From assembly GCF_004791165.1 (NCBI RefSeq), contig NZ_SRUZ01000004.1, positions 1-64,000 on the forward strand: a stretch of DNA of 64,000 nt, given 5' to 3'. The notes below the pieces were generated by a model. That model was not told the DNA's origin. It did no database searches and saw nothing but the letters and a program-made list of their open reading frames with translations. This stretch comes from Mesorhizobium sp. M8A.F.Ca.ET.218.01.1.1. GTDB taxonomy: Bacteria > Pseudomonadota > Alphaproteobacteria > Rhizobiales > Rhizobiaceae. Within the stretch, counting starts at the first letter, position 1, and every line of letters begins with the position of its first letter. Positions 27,246 through 36,952 of the stretch are shown one piece after another. The position numbers were made by a program, and so were the translations under genes.

Positions 27246-28484
27246 ATGGTGTTCAACTGCTTCACCCGAATCCGGCTCATGGCGGCCAGCATGCGCCGCA
27301 GCAGATCGGCGAATGTCGCCACCATCTTTGCCCTCACCTTGCCGATCGTTGTCGGTGCGGCGGGTTTTGGCGTGGAAACCTCCTATTGGTACTATAACAG
27401 CTTGAGACTGCAGGCCACGGCGGATGCCGCAGCCTATGCCGGCGCACTGGAGCAGATCTCGGGTTCGGATACGCCGACGATCGTCGCTGCCGCGACCCAG
27501 TCTGCTGCAACGAATGGTCTTGGCGCCGGCACGATCGTCGTCAATACACCGCCGGCATCCGGGCCGAACACGGCCAAGAAAGCGGTTGAAGTTATCGTCG
27601 GCCAAAAGCTCAATCGTATGTTCACCCTGATCTTCACCCAGAGTCAGGTTCCAGAACAGGCGAGGGCGGTGGCGCTCATCACTGACGCATCCAAGGCCTG
27701 CCTCCGGGCGCTCGATCCCTCGGCCTCGCAGTCGGTGCTCGTCTCCGGCAGCGCCAGCATGAAGCTCACCGGCTGCGTCATCATGACGAATTCGATCGCC
27801 CAAGACGCCATTAAGGTGCAGGGATCGGCGGCTCTCCAGGCCGACTGCCTGATCTCGGCGGGCGGCGTCGTGCTGAACAATCCGGTGACCACGATCTGCA
27901 AGGCGCCGATCACCCAGGCCTTGCCCATACCCGATCCGTTCGCCAGCGTGCCAGCGCCTGCCGCCAGCAACCCATGCCAGACTCTCAAAAATAATAAGAC
28001 GACGCAAACAATCCAGCCCGGGACTTATTGCAGTGGCATGGACCTCTCCGGAAATGTCACGCTTTCGCCCGGCGTCTATGTCGTTCAGGGGAATTTGAAG
28101 ATCAACGCGGGGGCAGTCGTCACGGGCAGCGGCGTCACCATCTTCATGGCGGGCAGCAGCACCGTCAGCATGAACGGGAATGCGACCGTGACGCTCAGCG
28201 CGCCTCAGTCGGGCACCTATTCCGGTATGCTGTTCTACGGTGACAGGACAGGCATGGCGGCGCAGAGCACCTTCAACGGTACTGCAGATTCCTTGCTGAC
28301 AGGCGCCATCTATTTCTCCAAGCAGCAAGTCAACTACCTGGGCAACTTCTCAGGCAAGAATGGCTGCACGCAGGTTGTCGCCGACACTATCCAGTGGTCC
28401 GGCAATTCCACGATCAACCAGGACTGCTCGAGTCTGGGAATGAAGGACCTCCCGGCGGCGGCGTCAGTCGCGATTGTCGAATGA
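27246..28484 (+). CDS. TadG-like Flp pilus assembly protein
   Basis: 412 residues. N-terminal TadE/TadG-like anchor: basic RIRLMAASMRRSRSANVATI, then hydrophobic FALTLPIVVGAAGFGVE and YYNSLRLQATADAAAYAGA, the usual motif of the Flp pseudopilin-associated proteins. The C-terminal two thirds are Ser/Thr/Gly/Asn-rich strands such as GTYCSGMDLSGNVTLSPGVY and GVTIFMAGSSTVSMNG, suggesting a beta-rich extracytoplasmic domain. The start is uncertain (TTG/ATG choices around 27,246-27,290). It heads a three-gene operon with two TadE-like genes, overlapping the next by ATGA. Confidence 0.75.
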   Translation: MVFNCFTRIRLMAASMRRSRSANVATIFALTLPIVVGAAGFGVETSYWYYNSLRLQATADAAAYAGALEQISGSDTPTIVAAATQSAATNGLGAGTIVVNTPPASGPNTAKKAVEVIVGQKLNRMFTLIFTQSQVPEQARAVALITDASKACLRALDPSASQSVLVSGSASMKLTGCVIMTNSIAQDAIKVQGSAALQADCLISAGGVVLNNPVTTICKAPITQALPIPDPFASVPAPAASNPCQTLKNNKTTQTIQPGTYCSGMDLSGNVTLSPGVYVVQGNLKINAGAVVTGSGVTIFMAGSSTVSMNGNATVTLSAPQSGTYSGMLFYGDRTGMAAQSTFNGTADSLLTGAIYFSKQQVNYLGNFSGKNGCTQVVADTIQWSGNSTINQDCSSLGMKDLPAAASVAIVE

Positions 28485-28930
28485 AGCCCGGGGCCTATCG
28501 ATTGATTCCAGCCATTCGCGAAGACGCGGGCACTGCCGCGGTTGAGTTCGCGATGGTCTTGCCCATCCTGTGTCTGGTACTGCTCGGCATAGCCGACGGC
28601 TGGTCATACGTCACGAGTTCGCTGTCGATGCGCGCCAGCGTGAAGACGGCAGCGAACATGCTCTTGGCGGGCTCGGCCGACGACAGCGCGACGCAGGCCG
28701 CAGCACTGGCGAACTGGGAGAGGATGCCGGACGACGGTCAGGTCACGCTGAGCCGGATCTACAAATGCGGAACGACCGTGGTCGACGCTTCGACCTTGTG
28801 CAGCGGGCCGAAGGCACCGTCGGTCTTTGTCCAGATCGACGCATCGGCGACATGGACACCTCCCTTCACCTTCGGCGTCTTTTCCGCCCCCAGCACGATC
28901 GGCCAGCAGGAGCTGATCCGTGTTCGGTAA
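28481..28930 (+). CDS. TadE-family pilus assembly protein
   Basis: 149 residues. The TadE signature [20 protein letters not shown] at about 17-36, containing the conserved Glu of prepilin-like proteins, forms the single membrane helix; the rest is periplasmic and contains two Cys (YKCGTT, TLCSGP) that could form a disulfide. Its start overlaps the tadG stop by four bases. TadE proteins are minor pseudopilins of the tight-adherence (Flp) secretion system. Confidence 0.85.
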   Translation: MKPGAYRLIPAIREDAGTAAVEFAMVLPILCLVLLGIADGWSYVTSSLSMRASVKTAANMLLAGSADDSATQAAALANWERMPDDGQVTLSRIYKCGTTVVDASTLCSGPKAPSVFVQIDASATWTPPFTFGVFSAPSTIGQQELIRVR

Positions 28931-29324
28931 TGCGGGAGGCTTCAAGGCCGATCGATCGGGCGGAGCCGCGCTCGAATTCGCGCTCATCGCACCGTTCCTT
29001 ATCATGCTGCTATTCGGAATCTTCGCCTTCGGCTGGTCGATGAATTCGGCCTCCAGCGTTCGCTACACGCTGGAGGCGTCCGCACGGTCCCTGCAACTTA
29101 ACAACACGTTGTCCCAAACTGCCCTCCAGTCGATCGCGACGCAGAAATTGCAGGCCCTGGGCCTGCACGATGTCAACGTCACGATCGCCATCGATCCGGC
29201 GAGCGGCGGCTTTCGCATGGCGCATCTGACCGCCACCTATGCCTTCGTCATAGACTTCCCATACTTCGACGGCTTCCCGATCAATTACGCGACGACGGTG
29301 ACCGTGCCGCTGGTCGGCAGTTAG
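28920..29324 (+). CDS. TadE-family pilus assembly protein
   Basis: 134 residues with the same plan: short N-terminal leader ([15 protein letters not shown]), the [20 protein letters not shown] prepilin-like helix with conserved Glu, and a periplasmic domain. The GTG start at 28,920 overlaps the preceding tadE by 11 bases. It is the last gene of the operon, followed by a hairpin. No other tad genes (cpa, rcp) are adjacent here; a likely cpaB begins at the far right end of the window. Confidence 0.85.
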   Translation: MFGNAGGFKADRSGGAALEFALIAPFLIMLLFGIFAFGWSMNSASSVRYTLEASARSLQLNNTLSQTALQSIATQKLQALGLHDVNVTIAIDPASGGFRMAHLTATYAFVIDFPYFDGFPINYATTVTVPLVGS

Positions 29325-29333
29325 ACACGCAGT

Positions 29334-29376
29334 CTGACCACGAAGCTGCTGGCCTCGAGCCCCGTGGTCAGGCTCT
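29334..29376 (+). terminator. Hairpin terminator after tad operon
   Basis: CTGACCACG (29,334-29,342) pairs with CGTGGTCAG (29,363-29,371), with a 20-base loop, followed by GCTCTTTT. It is ten bases after the last tadE stop, so it is a plausible rho-independent terminator. Confidence 0.55.
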
Positions 29377-29457
29377 TTTCCGCAATGGGGTGTTGCCGAA
29401 ATTTTTACCCAAGACATGAAGAATCTTTAAACTTCTGCACGTTACCAAAGCACGCAT

Positions 29458-29533
29458 GGCCTCGTGGCGGAGCGGCTACGCTAGAGACTGCAAATCTCGG
29501 AAGCCTCGGTTCGATTCCGAGGCGAGGCCTCCA
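29458..29533 (+). tRNA. tRNA-Cys (GCA anticodon)
   Basis: Full cloverleaf with acceptor GGCCTCG pairing with CGAGGCC, discriminator T and encoded CCA. The anticodon loop CTGCAAA contains GCA, and the T-arm CCTCG-GTTCGATTC-CGAGG is intact. Length is 76 bases including CCA. Confidence 0.93.
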
Positions 29534-29631
29534 AAATTCCGAAGCAATGGACTGGCTCGGGCGGAAGTAAATCCCATTCCCGGTTCATTTCCGCGTCACG
29601 CCGAGCGATTCCGCGTGGCCGCAAAAATGCT

Positions 29632-30771
29632 CTATCGGAACAGATATTTCGAGACCTCGGGATTGCCGCGGCGCCACATCACATTGTCCAGGAAATAGTG
29701 GTGCACGTTGATGAAAATCAACACGATGAAGAAGAACAGCGACGATCCCAGCACCTCCTGGTCATAGGGGATAAGGGCCGTCAGCGCGGTCGGAATCAGC
29801 CAGAAACCCAGACCGCCGAGGAGGAGGCCAGCACTGATGAACTCCACAAGCCGCACCCTGTAGGCCGGACCAAGAATGGACAGGATTCCGGACGGCGGAA
29901 CTTTCTCGACATCGCGCCCGTCACGCTCGACATTGCTCTGGTAGCGCCAGACCACCGCCAGGTACTGCAAGGAATGGAGCGCCGGCACCACGAGCAGCCA
30001 GAGCGGATTTGTCCTTACAATCAGAATCCAGAGATAGAGCGACGCGACGTAGGCGATGACGCCGTTATATGGCAGGCTGCCGCCATTCCTGCCCCAACGA
30101 TTGATCAGCATCACGGCAGTGGCGGCCGTTGACGCGGCCGCGGCCGACAGCCCAATCGCATTGAGCCATGCAGGGGTGGCAAACGTATAATACTCCAGTC
30201 CCAGGTACTTTCCCCGGCTGACCGCCGTGTTGGTCTGAAGCCATGCGAACAGCCAGACGGCATAGCTGTTGATCAGTAGGATTTTCTTGTCCGGATCGGT
30301 GAAGAACCTGCGCTTCAGGACGGCATCCACCATCAACATGCCGTAGCCTTGCTTGACGTAGTGCCAGCCGACGAAAAAGAACATCGCGTTGGTTGCGTTT
30401 CCCAGCAGCCGGGCGTTCGCCGTGATCGAGCTGTAGGCAAAAAATGCGCCCATGAGCAGGGGAACGACGATGCCGGCGAAGATGTAGCGGAGCTGGAGGT
30501 TCCTGTCGTAGCCGTCGCCGCGCAGCTTCCGTCCGAAATTGCGGTAGAAGAGTTGGTATGAGTGGGCGAAGTGCGGATAGTTGATCACATAAGCCAGGAA
30601 GAGCATCGTCGCCGCCACCAGACTTTCGTACCTCAGTGGCACGAAGTACAGCGCCGGCAATATCAGGAATGCGCTGCCGCCAAGCATCAGAAAATCCGCG
30701 AGCGGACCAAAGAGATATTTTGGGGGCGTTGCCGCGGGAGCGCGTACATCGGCCGAAAGGTGAACCATCAT
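29632..30771 (-). CDS. Polytopic membrane protein with conserved histidine motifs
   Basis: 379 residues, with roughly eight to ten membrane helices spread over the whole length. Conserved-looking histidine segments sit at helix ends: NYPHFAHSYQLFYRNF, GWHYVKQGYGM, VPALHSLQYLAVVWRYQ and NVHHYFLDNVMWRRGNPE. These recall membrane di-iron or carotenoid-cleaving enzymes of the Brp/Blh type, but I do not recognise the family firmly and no function is claimed. ATG at 30,771 or 30,768. It stands alone, converging on tRNA-Cys. Confidence 0.7.
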   Translation of the reverse strand: MMVHLSADVRAPAATPPKYLFGPLADFLMLGGSAFLILPALYFVPLRYESLVAATMLFLAYVINYPHFAHSYQLFYRNFGRKLRGDGYDRNLQLRYIFAGIVVPLLMGAFFAYSSITANARLLGNATNAMFFFVGWHYVKQGYGMLMVDAVLKRRFFTDPDKKILLINSYAVWLFAWLQTNTAVSRGKYLGLEYYTFATPAWLNAIGLSAAAASTAATAVMLINRWGRNGGSLPYNGVIAYVASLYLWILIVRTNPLWLLVVPALHSLQYLAVVWRYQSNVERDGRDVEKVPPSGILSILGPAYRVRLVEFISAGLLLGGLGFWLIPTALTALIPYDQEVLGSSLFFFIVLIFINVHHYFLDNVMWRRGNPEVSKYLFR

Positions 30772-31296
30772 ATGAGCGCTCCTTTCGCATCCATTTAATC
30801 ACCGGCCCGTCCGCTCGACAAGATAGAGGAGCCGAGCGGTCAGCGCGAAGGCATGGCTGCAGCCGACGTCGTAGCCGGCGATATTGTCGACGCGGTGCCG
30901 CCCCCTGCCAAATCGCATCGGCCAGCCATTGGCCGCGTAGGATCGGGAGAGAGACCGAGGTCTGATAGACTGGCATTGGTGACCGGGAGGAACGCGCTGT
31001 AACGGCCTCGCAAGCTCGGTTTTGCCGCTCGAAGTTCCCGCCACGAGCGGAAGAGCCAAGACCAGGGTTGTCATTTGAGGATGACGTAGAGTGGAATCAG
31101 GATAGAAAAAGCGGCGACGCCAGTGAGAAATAGGTCTGTGATCATGCGCCGCCGCGGTGCGCGACGTACACGAAATGTCGGTATCTACGCAAAACCCGCC
31201 CCCATTATTGCCCCAACTGAGCATCGCGTAGTCACGGCAGGAGTGCAAGCATCGTCTAAATTAGGAGTGCGCAATCATCTAACCGTAGCGCAAGCT
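30772..31296. other. Intergenic stretch, no firm gene
   Basis: 525 bases. A 149-codon minus-strand frame (30,799-31,248) has no family features. A tiny minus-strand frame encoding MITDLFLTGVAAFSILIPLY plus four residues (about 31,076-31,147) is hydrophobic but too short to judge. Degenerate coding remnants are possible. Confidence 0.4.
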
Positions 31297-32135
31297 TCAC
31301 GGTTCCGACCGCGGTCTATCCCCGGTCGTGACCGCCTTGCGCGGCACCAGGGGATAACCGATCTGGCCAAAGATGTTTGAGGGGATCGGATCGTCGACGC
31401 CGTACTTGGCCGGCATTGAGGCTGTAGGCACGCGATAGGTGCCAAACACCAGGTCGATGAGCGCCAGTTGGCCGGCGAAGTTGCGGTCATAGGCGGCTCG
31501 CTCGCCGGCATGGTGCCAGTGATGGAACTGCGGACCGGCGATCAGCCAGGTCAGCGGCCGAAGCCGATCTTGGTGTTGGAATGGACCAGCATCGTGTGCC
31601 CCATATAAATCACCGAATAGAGCGCGATGGCCTCGCCGCTGAAGCCGAGCAGGAACACCGGCAGCAGCGCCGTTGCCTTGGTGACGATCTGGTCGACGGG
31701 GTGGACGTGGAAGGCGGCGAGGCAGTCCATTTCCTCGACGCTGTGATGGATGGCATGGAAGCGCCAGAGGATCGGGACGGCATGAAAGGTGCGGTGCGCG
31801 GCGTAGACGCCAAGGTCGGTCAGCACGATGATTTCCAGTACCTGCATCCAGGTCTGCTGGCCCGCCACCCCCGTCGTCACCCCGTCCGGCACCAGCAAGG
31901 CGAGCGCGCTGAAGATCGGCACGAAGATCAGGCCGCCGACGAAGTTGACGACGAAGCCGTTGAAGGCCGCGTAGGACAGGTCGTTGAAAAAGCCCTTGCG
32001 AAAAATCCGTTGCAGCCGCCGCAACGGAAACAGCCGTTCCAGCGGAATGAAGATCAGCAGGCCGATCGCGACCGCCTTCAGGCCGAACAGGTCGGCGATC
32101 TGCTGTATCGCATCCACGCCCCCAACCCTTCCCAA
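31297..32135 (-). pseudogene. Sterol desaturase / fatty acid hydroxylase family, frameshifted
   Basis: Two frames combine into one protein of about 279 residues. The first part (to 31,551) has membrane helices and the histidine boxes AAHRTFHAVP and HAIHHSVEEMDCLAAFHVHP. It ends HSNTKIGFGR-stop. The other frame continues as PLTWLIAGPQFHHWHHAGER and on to VFGTYRVP. One missing G/C near 31,556 accounts for the break. The family uses a di-iron centre held by HxxxH, HxxHH and HHWHH-type boxes, all present here. Start is TTG 32,135 or GTG 32,117. Either a recent pseudogene or a sequencing error. Confidence 0.75.
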
Positions 32136-32216
32136 CGGACAGAGAGGATATCCAAAGCACCGCGATCACCGCCGTGCAAGGCGGAAGGTGTATAGGAGGT
32201 TAATTCCTGTTCGGCG

Positions 32217-32417
32217 CTAGGTCAGCCAAAGCGCGTAACGCTTTATCCATGCCTCGTCTCTTTGACGCCTCAGTTCGTATTCCGGCACCAATGCCGAGTT
32301 TACGACGGCGGCTGGATGCCTCGGCCATATATGATCGCCGGCTTTCTGCACGCCCCAAATGGCGATCAGCACGACGGTCGTTACACCGCAGACTCGTCCA
32401 AAAGATAGTCGTTCCAT
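32217..32417 (-). CDS. Small single-helix membrane protein
   Basis: 66 residues from the ATG at 32,417: MERLSFGRVCGVTTVVLIAI provides one membrane helix, followed by a basic soluble tail with ELRRQRDEAWIKRYALW. Not recognised. The longer frame to 32,534 is less likely. It sits between the desaturase-like gene and tRNA-Glu. Confidence 0.4.
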   Translation of the reverse strand: MERLSFGRVCGVTTVVLIAIWGVQKAGDHIWPRHPAAVVNSALVPEYELRRQRDEAWIKRYALWLT

Positions 32418-32744
32418 CGGCACCGGTCCCCTCTGCCGCCAGGGATGATGAGCAAATAGTCCCAACAAAGCATGAACGAGCGGTCCGCTGAACGGTCCCT
32501 CGCAAACGTCAACCTCTCTTTGCACGGCTTTCATGGATAATCAGCGCGATCACCAGACGTTCGAATTGGAGGCACTGCGTGCGCGACCGCGGACTGAAGG
32601 ACCGCCGACCAAGGGCTGGACACCATGGAAAGCCGGCGCCGGTATTCCTCCGTCCGCAGCCGAACTGTTCAGGCAAATTCACTGGCGTTATTCGTCGGAT
32701 ATTCGACGCATCGTCTCAAAACGGAGCTCAGTGCTTGAAAGATC

Positions 32745-32819
32745 TGGTACGCCCAAGGGGAATCGAACCCCTGTTACCGCCGTGAAAGGGCGGTGTCCTA
32801 ACCGCTAGACGATGGGCGC
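32745..32819 (-). tRNA. tRNA-Glu (TTC anticodon)
   Basis: On the minus strand: GCGCCCA acceptor, TCGTCTAGCGGTTAGGACACC as D-arm region, CCGCCCTTTCACGGCGG anticodon arm with TTC, T-arm AGGGG-TTCGATT-CCCCT, then TGGGCGT, discriminator A and CCA. The anticodon arm and D-arm match bacterial tRNA-Glu. Confidence 0.93.
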
Positions 32820-33103
32820 GCTCAGACGAAGCGGCTTATACTGACGTTGCGCGCAACCGGCAACCCGTTAGGTGCCGCCTTGGACAACTTTTTTCCGGCC
32901 CGCCAAATCGGCGATTTCGCCCGGGTTGGCAGGGCCTGGTAATTTGCGGTGACGTCAGTCGCTTCGTCGTCCTCGGGCCGTCGCGGCAAGGCTTCGCGTC
33001 TGCTTCGCACAGGAGTGACGAAGTCGAGTCGGCTTCGGCCAATCTTGAAGGTTCACGGGAGCGCTATTGGCGGAGCCCAACAGGCTCAGGTCCATTGACG
33101 CTG

Positions 33104-34348
33104 TCAGCCGTCGCCACCGCCACTGCGCCGGCGGCAGCGCCAGTTCCAGTCGCGCTCGGGGCCGACGTCGACATGGACCGATTCGGTGTGGCAATAAGTG
33201 CCGACGCCGCCGCGGCCTGGCATGGTCCTGATGTAGTTCGCCAGCTCCCATTTGGAGACGCCGGGCACCTGGATGTCGGCGGCGGCGCAATACATGTGCA
33301 GCGAATTCTTGGCGCCGTTGGCGCGGCGGTTGCGGGCCGGGTCGCGATAGCCGGAGGTCACCATCATCTTGCGACCATAGTGGCCTTCGATCGTCTTCAG
33401 CACGCGCACGAGGGACGGCTTCAGGCAGGCGACGTCCACGCTCTCATTCTGCTTCAGGAGACCGTTGGGCGCCAGGCGGGCCATGCCGGCGGCCGACGCA
33501 ACCTGATAGCTGCCACCCGAGCCTTCGTCCTCGTTGAGGTCGACGTCGCTTTCGTCGTCGAGGCCGGATTTGCGCTTGATCTCGAACAGGGCCGTCTGGC
33601 GCACGCCGGGCAAGGCATCGCTACCGGTGATGTGACCGGCTTCGTCACCGGTCGAAGCCAACTGTATCGGCTTTGCCGTGGAATCGGCCGAGGCCAAAGT
33701 GATGATCGGCTTTGCCGGAGCGGGCTTGGCCTGCACGGTCGGCTGTTCGCCCGATCGTGGGTTGAGCAGCGGCGCGGGCGTCGCCGAAGCGGGGGTGGCG
33801 CCGAACATCGAGGCCAGGAAGCCTTTCTTCTTCGGAGCCTCGGCTTGCGGCGCCTCGCCGGCGGTCACATAGACCGGATTGTTCATCACCGGTGCCGCGG
33901 CCGGCTTCGGCGCCGTCGCGGCGGCATCGGCGGCGGCGATCTTCTGGGCGACCGCGTCGGTCTGCTGCGCCGTCTGTACCGGCTGCTGCAGGGCCTGCGG
34001 CGTCTGTCCCGCGATCGTTTCCGCGCCGGCCGGCGTGGGAAGCGGGAAAGCGGCCTGGGGCTTGGCCACGGGTACGTAGGCAACTGTCTCGGGGAGTGCC
34101 GCGTCGCTTTCGCTCATCACGGTCGTCTGCTCCGTCGCCACCTGCGACGACGAATCGGTGGCGGCTGGGGGCTTGCCCGTGGAGGCGGCGTGGATGTCCG
34201 ATGCGGAAGCATTATAGCCCGGCATTCCAACCGACATCGTCGGGTCGCCAGCCGATGTGCAGGAGGCCAGAAGCACGGAGCAGAGCGCTGCCACAATGGC
34301 GCGGCGTTCTCCCTTTGCGAGGCTCCATCCTGCTGATTTCAAAGTCAA
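33104..34348 (-). CDS. Lipoprotein with peptidase M15-like (D-Ala-D-Ala carboxypeptidase) domain
   Basis: 414 residues. The N-terminus RRAIVAALCSVLLASCTSAG is a lipoprotein signal with lipobox LASC. Residues 40-270 are a Pro/Ala-rich, low-complexity linker. The C-terminal domain has SGYRDPARNRRANGAKNSLH, AADIQV and ESVHVDVG, matching the metal-binding His/Asp/His pattern of the peptidase M15/DUF882 (YcbK-like) group. Likely an envelope-anchored murein endopeptidase or carboxypeptidase. The residues after DWNWRC are an Arg/Gly tail. It is divergent from nothing obvious and lies beside phaC. Confidence 0.75.
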   Translation of the reverse strand: MTLKSAGWSLAKGERRAIVAALCSVLLASCTSAGDPTMSVGMPGYNASASDIHAASTGKPPAATDSSSQVATEQTTVMSESDAALPETVAYVPVAKPQAAFPLPTPAGAETIAGQTPQALQQPVQTAQQTDAVAQKIAAADAAATAPKPAAAPVMNNPVYVTAGEAPQAEAPKKKGFLASMFGATPASATPAPLLNPRSGEQPTVQAKPAPAKPIITLASADSTAKPIQLASTGDEAGHITGSDALPGVRQTALFEIKRKSGLDDESDVDLNEDEGSGGSYQVASAAGMARLAPNGLLKQNESVDVACLKPSLVRVLKTIEGHYGRKMMVTSGYRDPARNRRANGAKNSLHMYCAAADIQVPGVSKWELANYIRTMPGRGGVGTYCHTESVHVDVGPERDWNWRCRRRSGGGDG

Positions 34349-34563
34349 ATTCCCCCTCGACGTCCGGTCGGTACATCCATGTCGCTGACTGGCATGTCCG
34401 CGTCAGGGTGACCTTTGTCTCCGATCCGGAAACGAGACCTGTGTCAAATCAGCAAGCCTGTAAGTATTTTTGCGGCGATTGCCGAATTGCGGCTGCTTGA
34501 TGGTTGACGACACCATTTCGCCCGCTTTTAGGGGGCCGTCAACTCACCACACATTACAGTCCG

Positions 34564-36399
34564 TTACACACGCACCTTGACATAGGTGCCGGGAGCATCG
34601 CCCAAGGTTTTCATATGCTTGCCGGGTTTGCGGGCAGGTACGCGGGTGTTGTCCTTGGCCTCTATCCAGCTTTGCCAATGCGGCCACCAGGATCCGGGAT
34701 GGTCCGTGGCCCTTTCTATCCACTGATCGAAGTCGCCTTTCGGCGGGCCGCCGGTCCAGTACTGGTACTTGTTGGATGCGGGTGGATTGACGACGCCCGC
34801 TATATGTCCCGATCCCGCCATCACGTACTCGACCGGGCCGCCGAAATATTTCGAGCCGAGGAAGACGGACAAAGCCGGCGCGATGTGATCTTCCCGGGAG
34901 GCGAGATTGTAGACCGGGATGGTGACATCGCTGAGCGAGACCGTGTGGCCCGCCAGCTCCATCGTGCCGCGCGAGAGGTTGTTCTCGAGATAGCAGTTGC
35001 GCAGGTAGAAGGAATGGTTGGCCGCCGCCATGCGGGTCGAATCGGCGTTCCAGTAGAGCAGGTCGAAGGGCAGGGGATCCTTGCCGCGCATGTAGTTGTT
35101 GACGACATAGGGCCAGATCAGGTCACCCGAGCGCAGCATGTTGAAGGCGGTGGCCATCTTGGTGCCGTCGAGATAGCCTTTTTCGTTCATCGACTTTTCC
35201 ACCGCCGCGACCTGTTCCTCGTCGACGAACACTTTCAAATCGCCGGCATGGGTGAAGTCGACCTGCGTGGTGAAAAAGGTCGCCGACTTGATGCGGTCGT
35301 CGCCTTCCCCAGCCATCAGCGCCAGTGCCGCCGCCAGCAGCGTGCCGCCGACGCAGTAGCCGATCGCGTTGACGTCGCGTTCGCCGGTCGCCTTCTCGAT
35401 CGTGTCGAGGCCGTATTGCAGGCCCTCCCGGATATAGGCTTCCCAGTTCTTGGCGCCGTGACGTTCGTCCGGATTGATCCAGGAGATGACGAAAACGGTG
35501 TGGCCTTGCTCGATCGCCCAGCGGATGAAGGATTTCTGCGGGTTGAGATCGAGGATGTAGAACTTGTTGATCCAGGGCGGGCAGATCAGCAGTGGGCGCT
35601 TCAGCACCGTCTCGGTCGCCGCATCATACTGGATGATCTCGGCGACATCGCTGCGCCCGACCACCTTGCCGGGCGTGGTGGCGATGTTCCTGCCGATCTC
35701 GAAGGGCGAATAGTCGGCCTGGCGCAATTTCAGGTCGCCCTTGCCTGCGGCGATGTCCTCGGCCAGCATCTTCATGCCGCGCACCAGGTTCTCGCCGTTG
35801 GAGGCGACGGTTTCGCGAAACAATTCGGGATTGGTCAGGATGAAATTGGACGGCGAGATGGCGTTGGATACCTGCTTGACGTAGAAGCTCGCCTTGTGGC
35901 GGGTATGCTCGTCCAGGCCTTCGGCGTGGTCGACCAGTTCGGACGCCCAGCGCGAGGTGACGAGATAGGCCTGCTTGAGGAAATCGAAGAAGGCGTTGCG
36001 GCCCCATTCCGGATCCTGGAAGCGCTTGTCGCCGCGCTCCGGCTTGACGGCATCGTCGGCACCCTCGGCGTTGGGGCTGACGCGCTGGATGGCGTTCGCC
36101 CAAACCGTCATATAGCCGGCGAACAGCCGCGTCTGCGCTTCGAGCGCGCGCTGCGGATCGGCAAGCCAGTATTCACTGAGCTTGGAGAAAGTCTTGACCA
36201 TGTCGACGACAGGCTCGGCGACGTGGTCGCGCACCTCACCCTTTTCGCGCGGTTCAGCCCAGGCGGATGCCGCCTTGCCGGCCTGTTCGATCATCCGCGC
36301 CATGTTCAGCGCGAAGCGTTCCGGGTCCTTCACCAGATATTGCTCGACCGTCGAAGGTCCGCCATCTTCCGCTTTGCCCGAATCGGGTGTTTTGGACAT
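34564..36399 (-). CDS. phaC: Class I poly(3-hydroxyalkanoate) synthase
   Basis: 611 residues, the usual length for class I PhaC. It polymerises hydroxyacyl-CoA (chiefly 3-hydroxybutyryl-CoA) into storage granules. The alpha/beta-hydrolase core shows [18 protein letters not shown], the lipase-like box GYCVGG with the catalytic Cys near residue 349, Asp in SREDHIAP and His in [12 protein letters not shown]. The start [14 protein letters not shown] at 36,399 is preferred over the longer frame. It is divergent from the small lipoprotein gene at 36,498, a spacing of about 100 bases. Confidence 0.95.
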   Translation of the reverse strand: MSKTPDSGKAEDGGPSTVEQYLVKDPERFALNMARMIEQAGKAASAWAEPREKGEVRDHVAEPVVDMVKTFSKLSEYWLADPQRALEAQTRLFAGYMTVWANAIQRVSPNAEGADDAVKPERGDKRFQDPEWGRNAFFDFLKQAYLVTSRWASELVDHAEGLDEHTRHKASFYVKQVSNAISPSNFILTNPELFRETVASNGENLVRGMKMLAEDIAAGKGDLKLRQADYSPFEIGRNIATTPGKVVGRSDVAEIIQYDAATETVLKRPLLICPPWINKFYILDLNPQKSFIRWAIEQGHTVFVISWINPDERHGAKNWEAYIREGLQYGLDTIEKATGERDVNAIGYCVGGTLLAAALALMAGEGDDRIKSATFFTTQVDFTHAGDLKVFVDEEQVAAVEKSMNEKGYLDGTKMATAFNMLRSGDLIWPYVVNNYMRGKDPLPFDLLYWNADSTRMAAANHSFYLRNCYLENNLSRGTMELAGHTVSLSDVTIPVYNLASREDHIAPALSVFLGSKYFGGPVEYVMAGSGHIAGVVNPPASNKYQYWTGGPPKGDFDQWIERATDHPGSWWPHWQSWIEAKDNTRVPARKPGKHMKTLGDAPGTYVKVRV

Positions 36400-36497
36400 G
36401 GTTCGCGGGGTTCCTCCGGAAGCGTTTTCTTGACATATTAACATGGGACATCCGACAGGGTCCAATCTCGCTCTACCCCGGCTGCCAAGGAAACAAT

Positions 36498-36890
36498 ATG
36501 ACGATTAAGTTTGGCGAGACTGTTTTTTTCGGTGCGGGCCATTTTTTCCGCATCGGCGCTGCGATCATGTTCGTGGCCATCGCCGGATGCTCGAGCACGA
36601 ATACCGGCGGTCCGGTGCCGATGGCCACCGACGCGGGGCCGAAGGATACCGGCACCTTTCCGAACCTCAACATCCCGCCGCAAGTGGCGGCGAAACAGTT
36701 CACCGAGGCCGAGAAGAACGCCAAGCTGGCCCAGTTGAAGGCCGACGAGAACGCGCAGCGTGCCAAAAGAGGCGGCGCTGCCGTCACCAACCAGGCGGCG
36801 CTGACCGATCTCGCGAAGAAACATGGTCCGCAGACGCTGACGCAGATCGAAGGCAAATGCGACCCCGCCCTCGACCCTACCTGCAAATGA
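36498..36890 (+). CDS. Small lipoprotein
   Basis: 130 residues. A signal peptide with [13 protein letters not shown] gives a lipobox IAGC and an acylated Cys near residue 31. The mature part is short and polar with [20 protein letters not shown] (helical), and two Cys near the C-terminus ([11 protein letters not shown]). Conserved rhizobial lipoprotein of unknown function. It lies just upstream of the aminotransferase, divergent from phaC. Confidence 0.7.
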   Translation: MTIKFGETVFFGAGHFFRIGAAIMFVAIAGCSSTNTGGPVPMATDAGPKDTGTFPNLNIPPQVAAKQFTEAEKNAKLAQLKADENAQRAKRGGAAVTNQAALTDLAKKHGPQTLTQIEGKCDPALDPTCK

Positions 36891-36952
36891 GTATATAGCG
36901 CGCGCCCAATGCCCTAACATATCCGGGGCTCCCTTTGCTGTCTGGAACTGCC

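Noticed and set aside
27219..28328. 369-codon minus-strand frame
   Set aside because: Antisense to tadG; only tadG has recognisable features and operon structure.
30799..31248. Possible 149-residue minus-strand gene
   Set aside because: No conserved motif, poor start and a Cys/Arg/Ser-rich composition; listed only as an intergenic note.
33095..34336. 413-codon plus-strand frame
   Set aside because: Antisense to the lipoprotein peptidase gene; the translated sequence is repetitive Arg/Gly with no domain.
34504..36441. 645-codon open frame on the plus strand
   Set aside because: It is exactly antisense to phaC, which has all catalytic motifs; the plus frame is Arg/Gly/Asp-rich shadow coding typical of high-GC DNA.
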